Counted from the first letter of the stretch, positions 24,201 through 36,521 are shown. The stretch: 64,000 bases of DNA from Syngnathus acus (GCF_901709675.1 NC_051096.1:7529001-7593000); one strand, 5' to 3'. A program made the numbers and translations. The notes: generated from the letters alone by a model not told the origin.

Positions 24201-26334
24201 CACCCCGTGCGCCAGTCCTCCATCGCTCCCCAGCACCTCAAGTCCCAGCGCTCCATCAACACCCCGGCCACAGCCACGCCACCCAAGGCCCGACCCCAGA
24301 GCAGAAATCTCTTACTGGACTCCAACGACGGCAACTTTGTCCAGGCCAAACAGCGGCAAACTCAGCCACCGCCGCAACAACAGCAGCAGCAACCGACACA
24401 AACGCAGCAGCAGGAGGCCGCCACGGACAGTCCGGCGCCCGGGCTGCCGTTTCAGACGGGCGCCGCCAAAGAGAACCAGAACCCATCGTCCGTCGCGGCC
24501 GACGACTCGACGGACACGCCCACCAAAAGCGGCAAAAAGTCGCAACAGCTGCAGCCTCCTCAGCAACATTTACTCAAACCGCTCGGCAACAAGCAGGTCA
24601 GTCACTCAGTGGCCGCATCTGGTTGTCTGCACATGGTTGAGAGCGACTAAAAGTGTCGTGAAAGACATTGTCTAACACATAAGCACATATGTACTGCTAG
24701 TTTGGTTAGCAACAAGGTTCCAATAGGCTCACCCGTTCTATCAAAATAAAATTTTTACAGTGACAAAAGCAAGCCTTGGTAGGTGCTGCTGTTTTGGTAA
24801 GCAACAGATGAGCTCAACTTAAAGCACTTGAATGCTAACTGTAATAACTTTTCTGTCCCCCCCCGCATGTCGTTTTCAGGGTTCCCAGTCCAACCTGAAC
24901 GAGCGCACGGTGGCCTGGGTGTCCAACATGCCGCATCTCTCCGCCGACATCGAGAGTCTGCGGCCTGACCGCGAGGGCCAGTTGAAGGAATACTCCAAGA
25001 GCATGGACGAATCGCGTCTGGAGAGGGTAAGCCACACAAACGTCCCGCATCTTTCACCGAGTGAACCGCATCCTCCTTTGCAGGTGAGGGAGTACGAGGA
25101 GGAGATCCACTCCTTGAAAGAGCGCCTCAAGATGTCCCATCGCAAGCTGGAGGAATACGAGCAGAGGCTGGTGTCGCAGGAGCAGCAGACTAGCAAGATC
25201 CTGCAGCAGTACCAGTGCCGCCTGGAGGACAGCGAGCGGCGTCTCAAGCAGCAGCAAGTGGAGAAGGATTGCCAAATCAAAGGCATCATCAACAGGTGAC
25301 AATGTCCGCCGTCCCTGATCTTTGTTGACCCTGTCGGTCCCGACGCACAGAATTTGGGGCGGTATCGTCAAACGGTCAGTCGAATAGTCAGTTAGCGTAT
25401 GTTGATGTTGTCTTTTGTATCTGAGATGGCATGTGTACAACATATAGCTGGAGTGGGTGGTAGCAAACAAAGTCATATAATGAACATAATGACTTTATTT
25501 CTAAAGCATGATCATATGCTTGAGCGTAGTTCTCCTTTTTTTTTTTTTTGACGAGCGCTTTCTTTCTATTTCACTGTTGTCAGACTCATGGCTGTGGAAG
25601 ATGAGCTGAGAGGGGGTGCCATTCCTGATATTAAGCCTCGAATCCTCACAGACCAGGTTCGTGCCTGAGTCTTTATGTATACATATATATACATATTCAT
25701 ACACATATGATTTTTTTTTGTCATCATTGCCACTCGCTCCAAATGCCCTTAAAACATCATTTCCACGTTTGCTAGTCAGTCAGTTGTCATACATCACCTT
25801 GTTGCCATCTGTTCCGAGCTACATCCTCAGTGACAGTGAAAAGCGGAAAGCTAATCCCGTCTGGGGAAAACAGAGGGTTGGGTTCGCTCAAACTGAAAAT
25901 AAAGTACTGTACCGCAGTATAGGTGTCTCAGAACGCGGTGTGAGTCACCGACGGGCGGGCGGCCGTGAGTGTTGCCGTGATGTGAATTAGTCTGCAAGGC
26001 CGTCGTGTTCTAGCGCCGATCAGTTATGACTGTGGAGAAATGATTTGTTTGCATCCTGCTTTCAAATGTGAAAGCAAAAGCAATATTGAAAGCTTTTGGC
26101 CTAGCCGCGGAATCTCTAAGGATGAGAGACTTTGCCATTTATAGCATAGAACCGGCGCCGCCCACTGGTCCTCAATCAACTACCAAGCTAAAGAACACCA
26201 CAGATAGAATGCTAAAATACATCAGCAACGGTGTCCATGTGTTTGTGTCATTTGTTGCCACGGTAACTCCCAGCCTCAAATTGATTGTTTTTTCGTCCCT
26301 CTGCCAGGGCTACGGGGCCCTCCCTGGATCCTGA
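18297..26334 (+). CDS. syngap1: syngap1, synaptic Ras/Rap GTPase-activating protein
   Basis: Exons inferred: 18297-18385, 18530-18651, 19654-19807, 20034-20132, 20211-20450, 20513-20848, 20926-21070, 21150-21294, 21374-21610, 21831-22032, 22113-22303, 22970-23174, 23237-23806, 24105-24596, 24880-25026, 25084-25295, 25584-25656, 26308-26334 (TGA 26332). Phases agree throughout, giving about 1,228 residues from 18297. Domains: [19 protein letters not shown]-terminal part of the PH domain (to ~155), C2 (~155-270, [12 protein letters not shown]), RasGAP (~320-600) with arginine-finger loop [10 protein letters not shown] and [17 protein letters not shown], a disordered Ser/Pro/Gln/His-rich part ([18 protein letters not shown]), and a coiled coil (~1120-1205). 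The order and motifs are those of SYNGAP1 rather than RASAL2 or DAB2IP. It switches off Ras/Rap at excitatory synapses. Odd points: the end is GYGALPGS, with no QTRV PDZ ligand as in human alpha1, and the upstream PH exons were not found. Acceptor at 22969 (GTGTCTCAAG) is weak but gives exact homology. Confidence 0.93.
21692..21711 (+). pseudogene. Duplicated 3' end of a syngap1 RasGAP exon inside the next intron
   Basis: CAG|GACCTGGCCAACTTTTGCAA|GTGAGC at 21689-21717 repeats the end of the exon closing at 21610 (CAGAACCTGGCCAGCTTCAA...|GTGAGT) with about 5 mismatches in 28 bases, 101 bases downstream. It has both an AG before it and a good donor after it, but its 20 bases would shift the frame. 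Confidence 0.6.
26254..26267. promoter_or_regulatory. RFX X-box-like site in last syngap1 intron
   Basis: GTTGCCACGGTAAC matches the X-box consensus in both halves. Confidence 0.4.
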
Positions 26335-29300
26335 CTGCCGCTACGAAAGCGACTAGGATCCGTGATGGTCATCCAAGTGTGAGCGCAAAATGGCCGACCG
26401 CTCCGCTTGAAGATCTGCTTGCCAGTCAAGTAGGACCACACACACCCAAGCTCCTTGTCGCTACTAAAACTTTTCAAAGAATTTCTGACAATCACTTCAC
26501 GGCGGAGACCAATGCGTACAAAGACTCCGACTGGAGCTAACATTCCGAGTTTCTTGAGCTAAAGCTACCTGAGTATGAGGATTTGGGGGATTTTTTTCCT
26601 GGTTACAAAACAGCACTTGAAAAAGTAACCCTTACCCTAAAGCACAAAAAAAAAAAGCAGGAAGTTTAGATTCATCATTAAATTGTAATGTCCCTAAAGA
26701 GTAGTGCATGAATGGTAGTGATTACGTTTTTTTTTTTTTTTGGTACACCCATTTTAGCACGCTTAGTCTTTTCTCCTGCTTTGTTTGTTCAAATCCTTTT
26801 TTTCCCCCCAAGTGAAACTAGCAAGAAAGAATGCCACACACGTTCCATTTCTTTTCTGGTGCCGTTATGGCTTTGATACTACCTCAGAAAGCAGAAATGT
26901 TCTGACTTTGCCCGGCCCAGTTCAAAATGAACAATATAAAGTGTAGGAAAATGTAATATCCGAAAAAGGCTAATCCATGAAAGTAATGCAAACGGGACTC
27001 TGAATGAAGGATAAATGATGGGTTCCACATAACAACTGTAGGTTATCAAATGCCAATATATTATTCATTAAATGACCTACTGGGTGTTGTAAATGACTAT
27101 TTAAAGAGGATTTGTTGCGTTCCAGTAGTCAGTAATTTATCCAACGTAGTCCTTAATATATTTTATATTTGAAATTCCAATCCTGACAGTGTTTACCATC
27201 CTTACAGAAAGATGCACAAATAAAGTCCGTTTAAAGTAAAGTCAATTGAAGATCCCACCGTGAAGCCACCTAATGTTGTTTATTGTGTCGGTGGCCTTTT
27301 TAAGACAGATAAACGCTGGATTCAAATGTTAAGGTTAATGAAGGCTTTTGTTGGGGAAAAATCACATTCCTGTAGACACCATGAAACAGACACCTCCCAC
27401 TATGTGCCACCATTTATGGTCCATTCCTAAGCGGGAAGGTAATGTGGACAACTATCACAGGGGTGGGCAAAAATACTAGCGTTAAGTTAGATCCACCCCC
27501 ATTCATTGATCAATAAATAGGTGGTTTATGGTTGTGGTTAATATATGTATACTTGAATGTAAATAATAAATAGTTTATCATGAAAATATGAATTGACATT
27601 AACCTTTTTTTGTTTTCAATTTTCCTCCATTTTCAAAATGGACTTTGCCCACCCCCCGCTACAGAGAAACTTTATTCATACGGTTTAGACAAGTGTTGTA
27701 TCAAATCTATTATAGAGCAAGTGGTGAGGTCATGGACTCATCTGTTTGTGAGGCATCCATGTGCATGTGCTTTTTAAAACGCGAGGATATTTAAGCTATG
27801 TACATTTTGAAAAGGACAATTTGTCATGATTGCTGACTTTTTGCCATTCGACACCGTGGGCGTGAGAACAACAAAATGGATGCAGGGTACAGCAACAACG
27901 CCAACAGGACATTTGCCAGTGTAACATTTGTAAAGTAAGCGTTTCTTTTGTAGTCGGGTGATCAATGAATACTGTGTTGTACCTTGGAGTCGTTTCTATT
28001 TGATCAATTTTAACCTCATGCCTTTAAAATAATGTTTTCTTTCATGATGAACTATACAAAGGTTTGTATGTTTGTTACCAGAAACATTAGTGATAATGAT
28101 GCACTCTTCATAATACTATCATATATTTATTTCTGCATTACGTACTAGTTTAATGTCGGCCTGGCTGAGAAACGGTCGAGCGTATTCTCGACGCGTTTAT
28201 GTAGGTATTTGAATAATCAAAGGCTGTCAGGCATAGACTTGTTGTAAGCAGATTATCTACTGTACATTATTATGAGGAATTCTAGAGAGTACAATTGATG
28301 GCACCGGGTCGAGATACAATTATGGGTTTCAGTTTTCTTTAGAATGATCTACCTATTGATTTTGTTTGGCCTGCCTGCACGACGGTTTTGTTTTTATTGT
28401 GAAGGGAAAAAAAACTTTTGTTTCATGTTACATCTGTAAAATTGAAAAATCGACTTGAATAAGATGCAATCATTGAAATAACTTGCAGTTACTAAAACAG
28501 AACCATTTTAAATATTCAATGAATGTTAAAATGGCTGTATGTGTTTTGAGCACAAAACATGTGAATATCCGAAACAAACCACAAAGAAAAAAATATGATA
28601 CAGGCCAACTATGATTTTCTTACTTCTGTCTTCATTTTTGGGAATTTGAGAGATGACCTTTAATTTGTGGTGTGTCCAAAAGCACAGCAGCGTGTATATG
28701 GGAAGGTCCAATCTTGTACGAGCGATTAAATTAGCACTTTGGGTTGTAATATTTTGAATGAAATGTAGTAATAGCTTCTTTAGGTACAAGATGCCAAATT
28801 GTCTCTAATATGACACAAATATATTTATGAGCCTCTTGGGCGATTCACCTCATCAGAAGACAGGAAAGATCTGTATATTTTGAATGATGAATAACATATT
28901 GAAAAAAATGATGTATAAAGAAGAGTATTTATTTCTCGGCAGCTATTTATTCCGCACAATTGACATACTGTGCTACAGACGATCGAAATAAGAGGTTTTG
29001 TTTTTTTCCCCGGCCTCCTGGATGTGACTTCTTCATTGACTTGACATTTGCTTTGAAACAAGCCATGCCCCATAGATAAAAGCCATATTCTATCCCGATG
29101 TTGTGCGGTGGATGTTAAAAGTAGGATTTTTGGTTTTTTAAGTTTATAAAGGTCATTATCGTAGGTACGATTGCACTTGTAATTATGATAATCGGTGTAC
29201 GTGGATTGACCATTTATCTTTGAAACCTAAAGGAATGTATTCATTTTTCAAAGTAATCCCCCACCCCGATCTCCGAGTGAATTAAATAAAGTAATACATT

Positions 29301-29984
29301 CAAAGATGTAAACGTTTGTTTGGCACCTTCCTGTTCCTGCTTCTTATAGGTGTCATCAAAGGGTGAGTTGTTTAACCTTACAATATTTCATGTTAATTTT
29401 TGATCATTAATATGAGAATGACAAAGTGTCTCCTATGTATTTAATCATTTGTACTGTTTACCGCTTTACAGTGACTGACGTTAAACACAGCCCGTGCAGT
29501 TATTAAATGGCCAAGTGTGGACAAAGGGTGAGTATTTTTTCCTTTATTTTTAGTGTCAATATTTATTCATATCCATTGCTATCAATGTAAGTATGGCGTG
29601 TAGATGCCCAGAAGAGGAAAGGGAAAGGAACAACACTACCACCATGTGGCATTTGAGAGTACAAAAGGCTTTGCATCTAAACCCTGCTTTAATATATGAC
29701 TGTACACTCAGAACTTGAATCTTAATAGGAGCAAGGAACAGAGAAAGTGTGCTAAAATCCCAAAATGCACGAGTAGCAATTGTTGTCAAGGTGTCAAAGT
29801 GGAGGTCTTGGAGGGCCACTATCTTGCAGGTTGTTGATGTTTCCTTCCTGGTCCGGATTGTGGTTTTAACAGCTTGGCCAGGCTCAAATGGAAGATTTAC
29901 GCAGAGTTTAGTTGTGGCTGGTTGGGATAAGATTGCACATATCCTTGATGCCAATAGGGAAATGAAGATGTGAAATTGTAGCTC
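26335..29984. other. syngap1 3' UTR / intergenic, AT-rich
   Basis: No coding sequence recognised. AATAAA at 27219 and 29285 are candidate syngap1 poly(A) sites; TTTATT at 29543 could serve the minus-strand receptor gene that converges from the right. Contains a hAT-like MITE. Confidence 0.45.
27458..27657. mobile_element. hAT-like MITE, about 200 bp
   Basis: Left end CAGGGGTGGGCAAAA and right end TTTGCCCACCCCCC are inverted copies of the hAT-type terminal motif; the interior is A/T-rich with no ORF. A clean 8-bp target-site duplication was not found, so the right end is uncertain. Confidence 0.5.
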
Positions 29985-30152
29985 TCCAAAGTGGAGAGCT
30001 CAGTCGGGGGTGTCGCGTGTGGCCCCGTTGGCTCGTTTGGCTGCCTGGGCATGTCGCTCAAGGGGATGGCCATCTGCGCCGCTTGTTGCAGTTTTGGCGG
30101 ATGAGGCATCGGGCGGGCGCAACTTGTGGATAATGTTGTACAGGGCCCGAGC
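29985..30152 (-). pseudogene. Decayed tandem copy of the receptor C-terminal coding end
   Basis: On the minus strand this encodes QQAAQMAIPLSDMPRQPNEP..., matching the receptor tail SQQAAQMAIPLSDVPSQTSQ, and the similarity continues into the 3' flank (AATTGTA...CAAAGTGG). Offset to the gene is about 307 bp. The copy ends abruptly near 30152, which corresponds to about 30497, so it lacks all membrane helices and a start. Confidence 0.8.
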
Positions 30153-30288
30153 TGAATCAGAACCAAGAGCCTCAGAACTGCAAGGCTGACCTGTCGCAAG
30201 CTCTAGTTCACGTGCTGCAGATTTGCTCTCAATCGGGGGAATTTGATTTGAATTTGAAGGCTCCGCTTGAAGGTCTCCAATTGTACGA

Positions 30289-31497
30289 TTACAAAGTGGA
30301 GACCACCGTCGGGAGCGTCGAGAGGGCCGCGTATCGCCTGGAGTCCGATTGGCTTGTCTGACTGGGCACGTCGCTCAAGGGGATGGCCATCTGGGCCGCT
30401 TGCTGCGAGCCCTCGTCGGCGTTGACGGCGTAAGGCATCTTGGACATGACGGCCAGGCTCAACTTGAAGAAGACGTTATGCAGGGCCGCTCGGTACTCCT
30501 TGCGCACCAGGCAGTAGATGACCGGGTTGAAGCAGCTACTGGTGAAGGCCAAACAGTTAGCCAGCGGGAAGAAGTAGGTCTGCGCCCCGTAGAAGGAGGG
30601 GCTGATGTCGACCACATCTAGCTGGATCAGGACGCTCCACAGCGTCAGGACGTTGTACGGGAACCAGCAGGCGCAGAAGGACAGCACCACCACCGCCACC
30701 GACTTGGAGATGTCAGCCTTCCGCCGGCAGTTGCCGCCCTTCAGCTTGTGGCGGCAGAGGAAGCGCAGCAGGAGCAGGTACGACAGGATGATGGTGGCGT
30801 ACGGGAGCAGGAACCCAAGAACCACACGAAGGAGCTGGTTTATCCCCAACCAGGCGGTGCCGTCCGGGAAGAGGAGAAGGCACGCCGTGTCGTTGCCGCT
30901 TCCCACGCGGCGCAGGTCGGCGAACACGGCCCGGGGCGTGGCCGCCACCAGGGCCGCCGCCCAGATGAGAACCGTGACCGCCGGGGAGGTGCAGCGCTCG
31001 CCGCACACCGAGGCCCTGGGCTTGAGCGCAGCGGCCACGTAGCAGTAGCGCATCAAGCTCATGGCGGTGAGGAAGAAACAGCTGGCAAACACGTTGAGGC
31101 CCGTGAGCAGGGACACGGCTTTGCACATCGCCACGCCGAAGGGCCAGCTGTAGTCCAGCGCCACGTCCATTGCCCAGAAGGGCAACGCCAGGGAGAACAA
31201 GAGGTGCGCCAGAGCCAGGTTGAAGACAAAAAAGTTGATGGTGCCCGTGGTGATGGTGCGCGTGGAGTAGAGGAGGAACAACACCAGCAGGTTGCCCACC
31301 ACGCCGGCCGTGGCCACCGCAAAGTAGACCCCCGAGATGAGGGTCCGCAACCACGGTGAGCCGTCCCCGGCCAGCTCCAGCCCGCCGCTGTAGGAGCTGT
31401 CGTTATGCGGCAGCAAGCGCGAGGAGTTGCACGACGCACCGCAGCCGTTCAGGAAGTTTCGGAAAAACTCCATCCTCTTGCTGTCGCTGTCGGACAT
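30289..31497 (-). CDS. rxfp4: Relaxin-family peptide receptor (RXFP3/4 type), closest to RXFP4
   Basis: A single-exon rhodopsin-class GPCR of 402 residues starting at ATG 31497. It has N-glycosylation sites (NSS, NDS), seven membrane helices and WPFGVAMCK with the conserved TM3 cysteine paired to the ECL2 Cys in NDTACLLLF. CWFPYNV (TM6), NPVIYC (TM7), LPFWAMDVALDYSWPFG and SFYGAQTYFFP resemble RXFP3/RXFP4; the last, with LTLWSVL, is nearer RXFP4 than RXFP3. These receptors bind relaxin-3/INSL5 and couple to Gi. The DRY position reads MRY (LMRYCYV), and family members usually have TRY or ARY. RXFP4 lies on human 1q22, near LINGO4 and VPS72. A CTCATCTCGCAG acceptor-like site on the minus strand just upstream suggests a 5' UTR intron. 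Teleosts have several rxfp3/4 paralogues, so the exact name is tentative. Confidence 0.75.
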   Translation of the reverse strand: MSDSDSKRMEFFRNFLNGCGASCNSSRLLPHNDSSYSGGLELAGDGSPWLRTLISGVYFAVATAGVVGNLLVLFLLYSTRTITTGTINFFVFNLALAHLLFSLALPFWAMDVALDYSWPFGVAMCKAVSLLTGLNVFASCFFLTAMSLMRYCYVAAALKPRASVCGERCTSPAVTVLIWAAALVAATPRAVFADLRRVGSGNDTACLLLFPDGTAWLGINQLLRVVLGFLLPYATIILSYLLLLRFLCRHKLKGGNCRRKADISKSVAVVVLSFCACWFPYNVLTLWSVLIQLDVVDISPSFYGAQTYFFPLANCLAFTSSCFNPVIYCLVRKEYRAALHNVFFKLSLAVMSKMPYAVNADEGSQQAAQMAIPLSDVPSQTSQSDSRRYAALSTLPTVVSTL

Positions 31498-33749
31498 GTT
31501 CCCGATTCCGGGCGTCCACCTGCGAGATGAGTCGCTGTGTGAAAGGAAAGAGGAAATTGCGTAATGGGCGCTGCGCTTTTATGAGCAAATAAGTGGATTA
31601 GCCAGATAAACAAATTACACCCAAGTGTTAGCCGCAGAGTTTGCTAATCCGTTTTCCTCTCCAAAGAAGACAATTTCTCTCATCGGACGAGTTAATTGAC
31701 AACCGCGAGTGATGTAGGAACAGTCACATCATTATCATATTTTTTAATCGCATTGGATTTGAAGAACAATATTGCATATTGTAGTCAATCTTTTAATGCA
31801 AACAAATCAGTCACGATTGTGAGCGTTTTCTTCCGAATACATCGAGCGTGAGAAGCTAATGCAGCAATTGACTCGCTACGCCAGTCCACAAACAATTACA
31901 TGGGTCTTTTATTTGTTGTTATTACAAAAGTTGATGAGGTTGCAGCCTCTGCCAAGAGTCCCATCAAGGAATGGGAAATGAAAAGAGAAAGTCTTTAATG
32001 CAACTTTCAAACCCAAGGCCTAAATTAAAAGAGACAACACAGCTCAACAGAAATGCTAAACTGTATTATGTAAAGAAATGTTTGAAAACACTAACTAAAA
32101 CGAAAAAGAGGAAACCAATTACCCCTTGACAGTCAGAATAATAAAATATTGCTTGAAGAATAATGTAGTCCAAAGAGGCATGAACAAGGCATTTGAAAGA
32201 ATTTGTATCAGCACCAGTGTTTAACCTTGTAAAAAACAGATCATGCTCATCTATGTAAATTATAAGAAATTTCACATGCTATTGAAAGAAAAACTCACCG
32301 AATGATCCAGATTTTTTTTTTTTTCCCTTTTCTTTTCTTTCCCCCTCAACAAGTGTTGTGCTGCAGCTCCCAACGTGGAAGTTATCTTGGAGGCGGTGGA
32401 CCAGAACAATGCGATTATCACCACATTGATGCTCCACCCCATCCTCTTCCTCACTGGAAATGACCCGGTATGGACAATGCTCTCACTATTGGGATGGAGT
32501 AGCAATTGTAGTTACAGGTGCGTGTCAAGAAAATTGAATATTTTAGGAATTGAGATGATAAAAAAAATCAATTTCTTTTAACAAAGACAGCCCCGCAACA
32601 CACTTTTAAATATTTATTTTTAGCAATATGTATTATTTTTATTATTAAATATAAATGATGTATTTGAGTATGACCAAATGAAATGAAATTTCAATTTTAG
32701 TACAAGGCAATCTGTCGTTTTCTATTGATGGGGTTAGCCGGGGTGGTCGCAATGAGTCATCATTACCAGTCGTTGATCAGCGCCGGTGAACGACCAAATG
32801 AGATTAGGTGGCAACAGGCGGAAGAAGATGCAAGGAGTGAATGACAAATTGATGAATGGCACCTTGTCAGTAAAACAAAAACAAAGTCATTTTCATAAAG
32901 TACACGCTGCAAGCCACCTTTCAACTGCTACATTTTAATCTCTCAATTGTTGGTCTAAATGTACATCAGTATTGATTCCGAAATGGATTTGGTGCAATCT
33001 GGAGAGAACACACCATCATGTCAACGTTGCTGTGTAAATCTATGAAGAAATAGACGTTGATTTTAATTATATCAATAAAATAAACCAAATTGTATGACAG
33101 AGCTATAGGTTAAAGTTCTTAATTGCATAGCTTTATTTTTTTTTTTACTTGTCATGTCACGTACGCGTCTATTACAACTAAAATCGGAACCATAATAGCG
33201 CCATCTACTGGATGTAAAAGTAATGTCGTGGTGTTCAATGTAGGTTCAGAAAATGTTCAAATTTTTTACACCGCTTGTCATCATCATTACTATTGATAGA
33301 CTAAAAAAAGTCTCAATAGACATTCATATCGTTTTCCCCCCTGTTGTCACTATTTTAATTCTTTTAAATCACAACCACGCCATCTGCTGGACTTCTTTAT
33401 ATTGTTAAATCTGTAGTGACGTCACGCACTTTAAATTAAGGGTTCCATTTTTAATCACGTTTTTAATCATGTTTTCGAACGCAAGGTGTGTTGCCTCTTA
33501 AAAAAAAGTCATCAATGAGTTTGTACAGTTTGTCTTTGTTGACCGGTCTCCGTGTAAAACAAGTAGAATAAAAAGTAAGGAGCCACTTTGATAGCTTCTA
33601 TTCCCAGCCCCACCGGCGCCGTCTACTTGCTGGTTGGGTTGTCACGCACGGGCGCGCATGCATGCACACACTAAATCAGCCACCAGGCGGAGATGCGCAT
33701 CCTCTCCTGTTATTAACGTTAATAACGTTATCTCTCGCGTCACTCGCCC

Positions 33750-33959
33750 CCAGGAACGAGACGGCACCCGCTTCTCCGCACCAGCACCAGCAACACCACC
33801 ACCGCTGGCTTCGAGGGACCGTGTCCGGCCGGCCGGCTCAGGTGCATCCACCCCGGCCGTGATTTCGACGGCGACAAAGTTGCGAGAGCAGCAAGTATGT
33901 GTGTCGCCATTGTGAACGAGTAGTGATGGGATTCCTCCGCCTTCAGCCCTCGGAGCGAG
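33750..33959 (+). other. Candidate non-coding first exon of the znf516-like gene
   Basis: A C/G-rich stretch ends in a strong donor (GAG|GTAAGAAC at 33960), and the next suitable acceptor in front of a known exon is 38902. The 5' limit is a guess. Confidence 0.3.
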
Positions 33960-36489
33960 GTAAGAACACTTGAGTCCGACTCCACTTTGGAGTTCGTGCT
34001 TGTCACTTTTTTTTTTTTTTGTCTTGCAATGTCCCGGGACAGCTAGCTTCCCCCACCCACCATCCTCGTTGTCCCCTTCTGTCCTCCTGACTTGCACCAC
34101 TGTTTTATCGCTTTCGCCTCGTCCATCTTCATTTTCTCAACAAAGTTGGCTGCCGTTGTGGCGGATCAGTGCTGGATTAACGGCCATTCCTCGTCTCCCT
34201 CCTTCTATTTCCTTTGCATCTCTTTTTAACGTGTGCATGAAAGTCCAATCTATACGTTGCGCAATGTATCATGTTGCGCGATTGTTTTGTGGAAAGCCAG
34301 CAATGATGTGTCGTTGCTTGTTGTTTCCGCAGGCTTGCATGGGGGCGGGAGGGGAGGGGGGCTTTTAAATAGGGATTAGCGAGCAGTACAGGAGGGCCAT
34401 CAAAATGTGTCATTATTAGGCCTGGGAAGCATATAAAATGATCCCCCCCCCCAAAAGAAAATTGTAGTTGTTAAATGGAAAACATAGTTGGAAGTCCTCA
34501 TGGACTTGAATCAATACAGATGTTTTTCGAGCCTTTTGAGAGTAGGCATAATCCTTTGAGCAGTGTGGGATTGTTGATTCATGTTTTTAAGGAAGCCAAA
34601 TGGAGCTGCACGTTTGTGCTACATTAATGCATACCTTCTGTCCTCTAGGCAATATCAGTAAAAAAAAAAGAAAGTCAATTCATATTAAAGACAAATATTT
34701 AAATGAGTGCGCCCTGAAGCTCTGCGGTCGGATAGCAGAGAGAAAAAGTAAAATAAAAGCAAACGCGATGACAACAACCAGTACATGGTAATCTGGTGAT
34801 GTATTTACATAATAAAGTCAATCATCAAAGCACACGGCGACCAAAACGTTCATAGCAGGCTGAAAGCAAGTGCAACAAGCCAGTGCCGGTGCTGCTGTTT
34901 TGGTTAGCAATGTCTTAGCAGTTTGGGAGCAATCCATGAAGTGAGCTAATTACACATGTATTTGATGATCTTATTGTTATCGTCGCACTTAATGTATTTT
35001 CGATTGTTGTGCAAAACAAGGCCTACATTCCACTTCCTCCTTTTTTTCCATCCTCATCCGCGGCGCTCCTCTTCCCGCCCCACCCCGCCGTATGTGGCCA
35101 ACCCAACATGTGGGGAGGTAATCCCAGCTATTAGGGTAATCTCCTCAGCATGACGATCAATAGAGGAGGGTGCGCGCCATCTACCAGACGAGAGAGAGGG
35201 AGAGGTTGGGGTGGGGTAGGGGGGGAGCAAATTTGGGCTAAAGAAAAATGATTAAATCATGGAGATTGGGTCAGGGGGTTGGGGTGCGGACAGGCGATGG
35301 GGGGGATGGGTACTGACTGAGCAGACAGGACGACATATTTGTTAACTGGGCTTCTCTCGCCTCTACTTCATTTCCCTCATTGGATTGAGGAATCCATCCA
35401 TCCATTTGCCATCTATCGATCATGTTATCCGCTGGTCCCACATAGCCATGAAGGACCAAATGAGAGGCCTACAAATAGCTCATCTGCGTTGAATTTGTAC
35501 TTGATTTTCTATATTCCAAAAGAATGTTCATAGTTGTTTGAATGTGGAGGTGCATTGTTATGTGGAAATCAATCAGACAATGACTTTGTTTTTCAAAGGC
35601 AGGGCATCCAGATGGAAGGTGGCGGCGCCGAGTAAGACATCCGCCGATCCCTTCTTCGGTTCAACCCCATGGAGGGCCGAGACGAGATTGGATGAGCGCG
35701 CGAGGGAATCGGGTTACTATAGCGCCATTCTACTCGTAGCAGCGGGGCGGTGTAAAAGATGCAGTAGCCCCGACGGGGAAACCTAATCCAAACCCTGCCG
35801 CCAGCTGTCATTCTTGTGCTCCGCCGCAGGGCAAAATGGCGAAGCACGTATCACCTTACCTCCATCGCCGCCACGTTCATTACCTTGATCGCGCCTTGCG
35901 GAAGACATTTTTGCACAGGTTGGCGTTTTAGAAGATGAGCTACTAGCTGTGAGCGCTCTAGTGCCAAGCTATACTAGGCGTCGTTGTGCCTCAGGTTGTT
36001 CAGTGAGTCAGGATGGGCATTGGGAACAATGTTAGATCTTGGCTCCACCCATTTCTATACCCGTATGTTATCGTTTGGGGGCTTGAAAGGGGAAAACCCA
36101 AGTGGCAACAAAGCGCCACCGAGAGAAACGGTGGCGGCGAGTCGACGCTGACCTTGCCGCGCTAATCTAATCCCCCGTTGAGAGTGCTTTTTTTAGAGAG
36201 CAAGTTAATGCTGGCAGATTATACACCAGTGTCTACCACACCAGCCAATCCACACTGAAAAGTCCACACAGTCAAAAGTTAGCCTGGGAACACCAACCAT
36301 GCCCCCAAAACAAAATGAGGTGAAATAGTCAAGTATTTGTGTTTTGTTTGACACTATTGGACTTTGCTGGCAGGCTTTGGATGTGATGATAAAAGGCCAC
36401 TCACGAAGCAGTTTGCCCCAGTGCCGTGAAGAGTAATAATCCCTGTGTATGTTGTGTAACCGCACCCTGGGTTGGACAAGGCGGCGGGC

Positions 36490-36521
36490 AAGAAGGGAGG
36501 GGAGGGGAGGGCAGGGCAGGG
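36490..36521 (+). other. G-quadruplex-type run
   Basis: Seven closely spaced runs of three or more G (pattern GGGAGGGGAGGGGAGGGCAG) form a canonical G4-capable motif. Confidence 0.6.

Noticed and set aside
30605-31359. Plus-strand ORFs of 145-203 codons opposite the receptor gene
   Set aside because: Shadows of the GC-rich receptor coding sequence; the products are Arg/Gly/Glu-rich without any domain.
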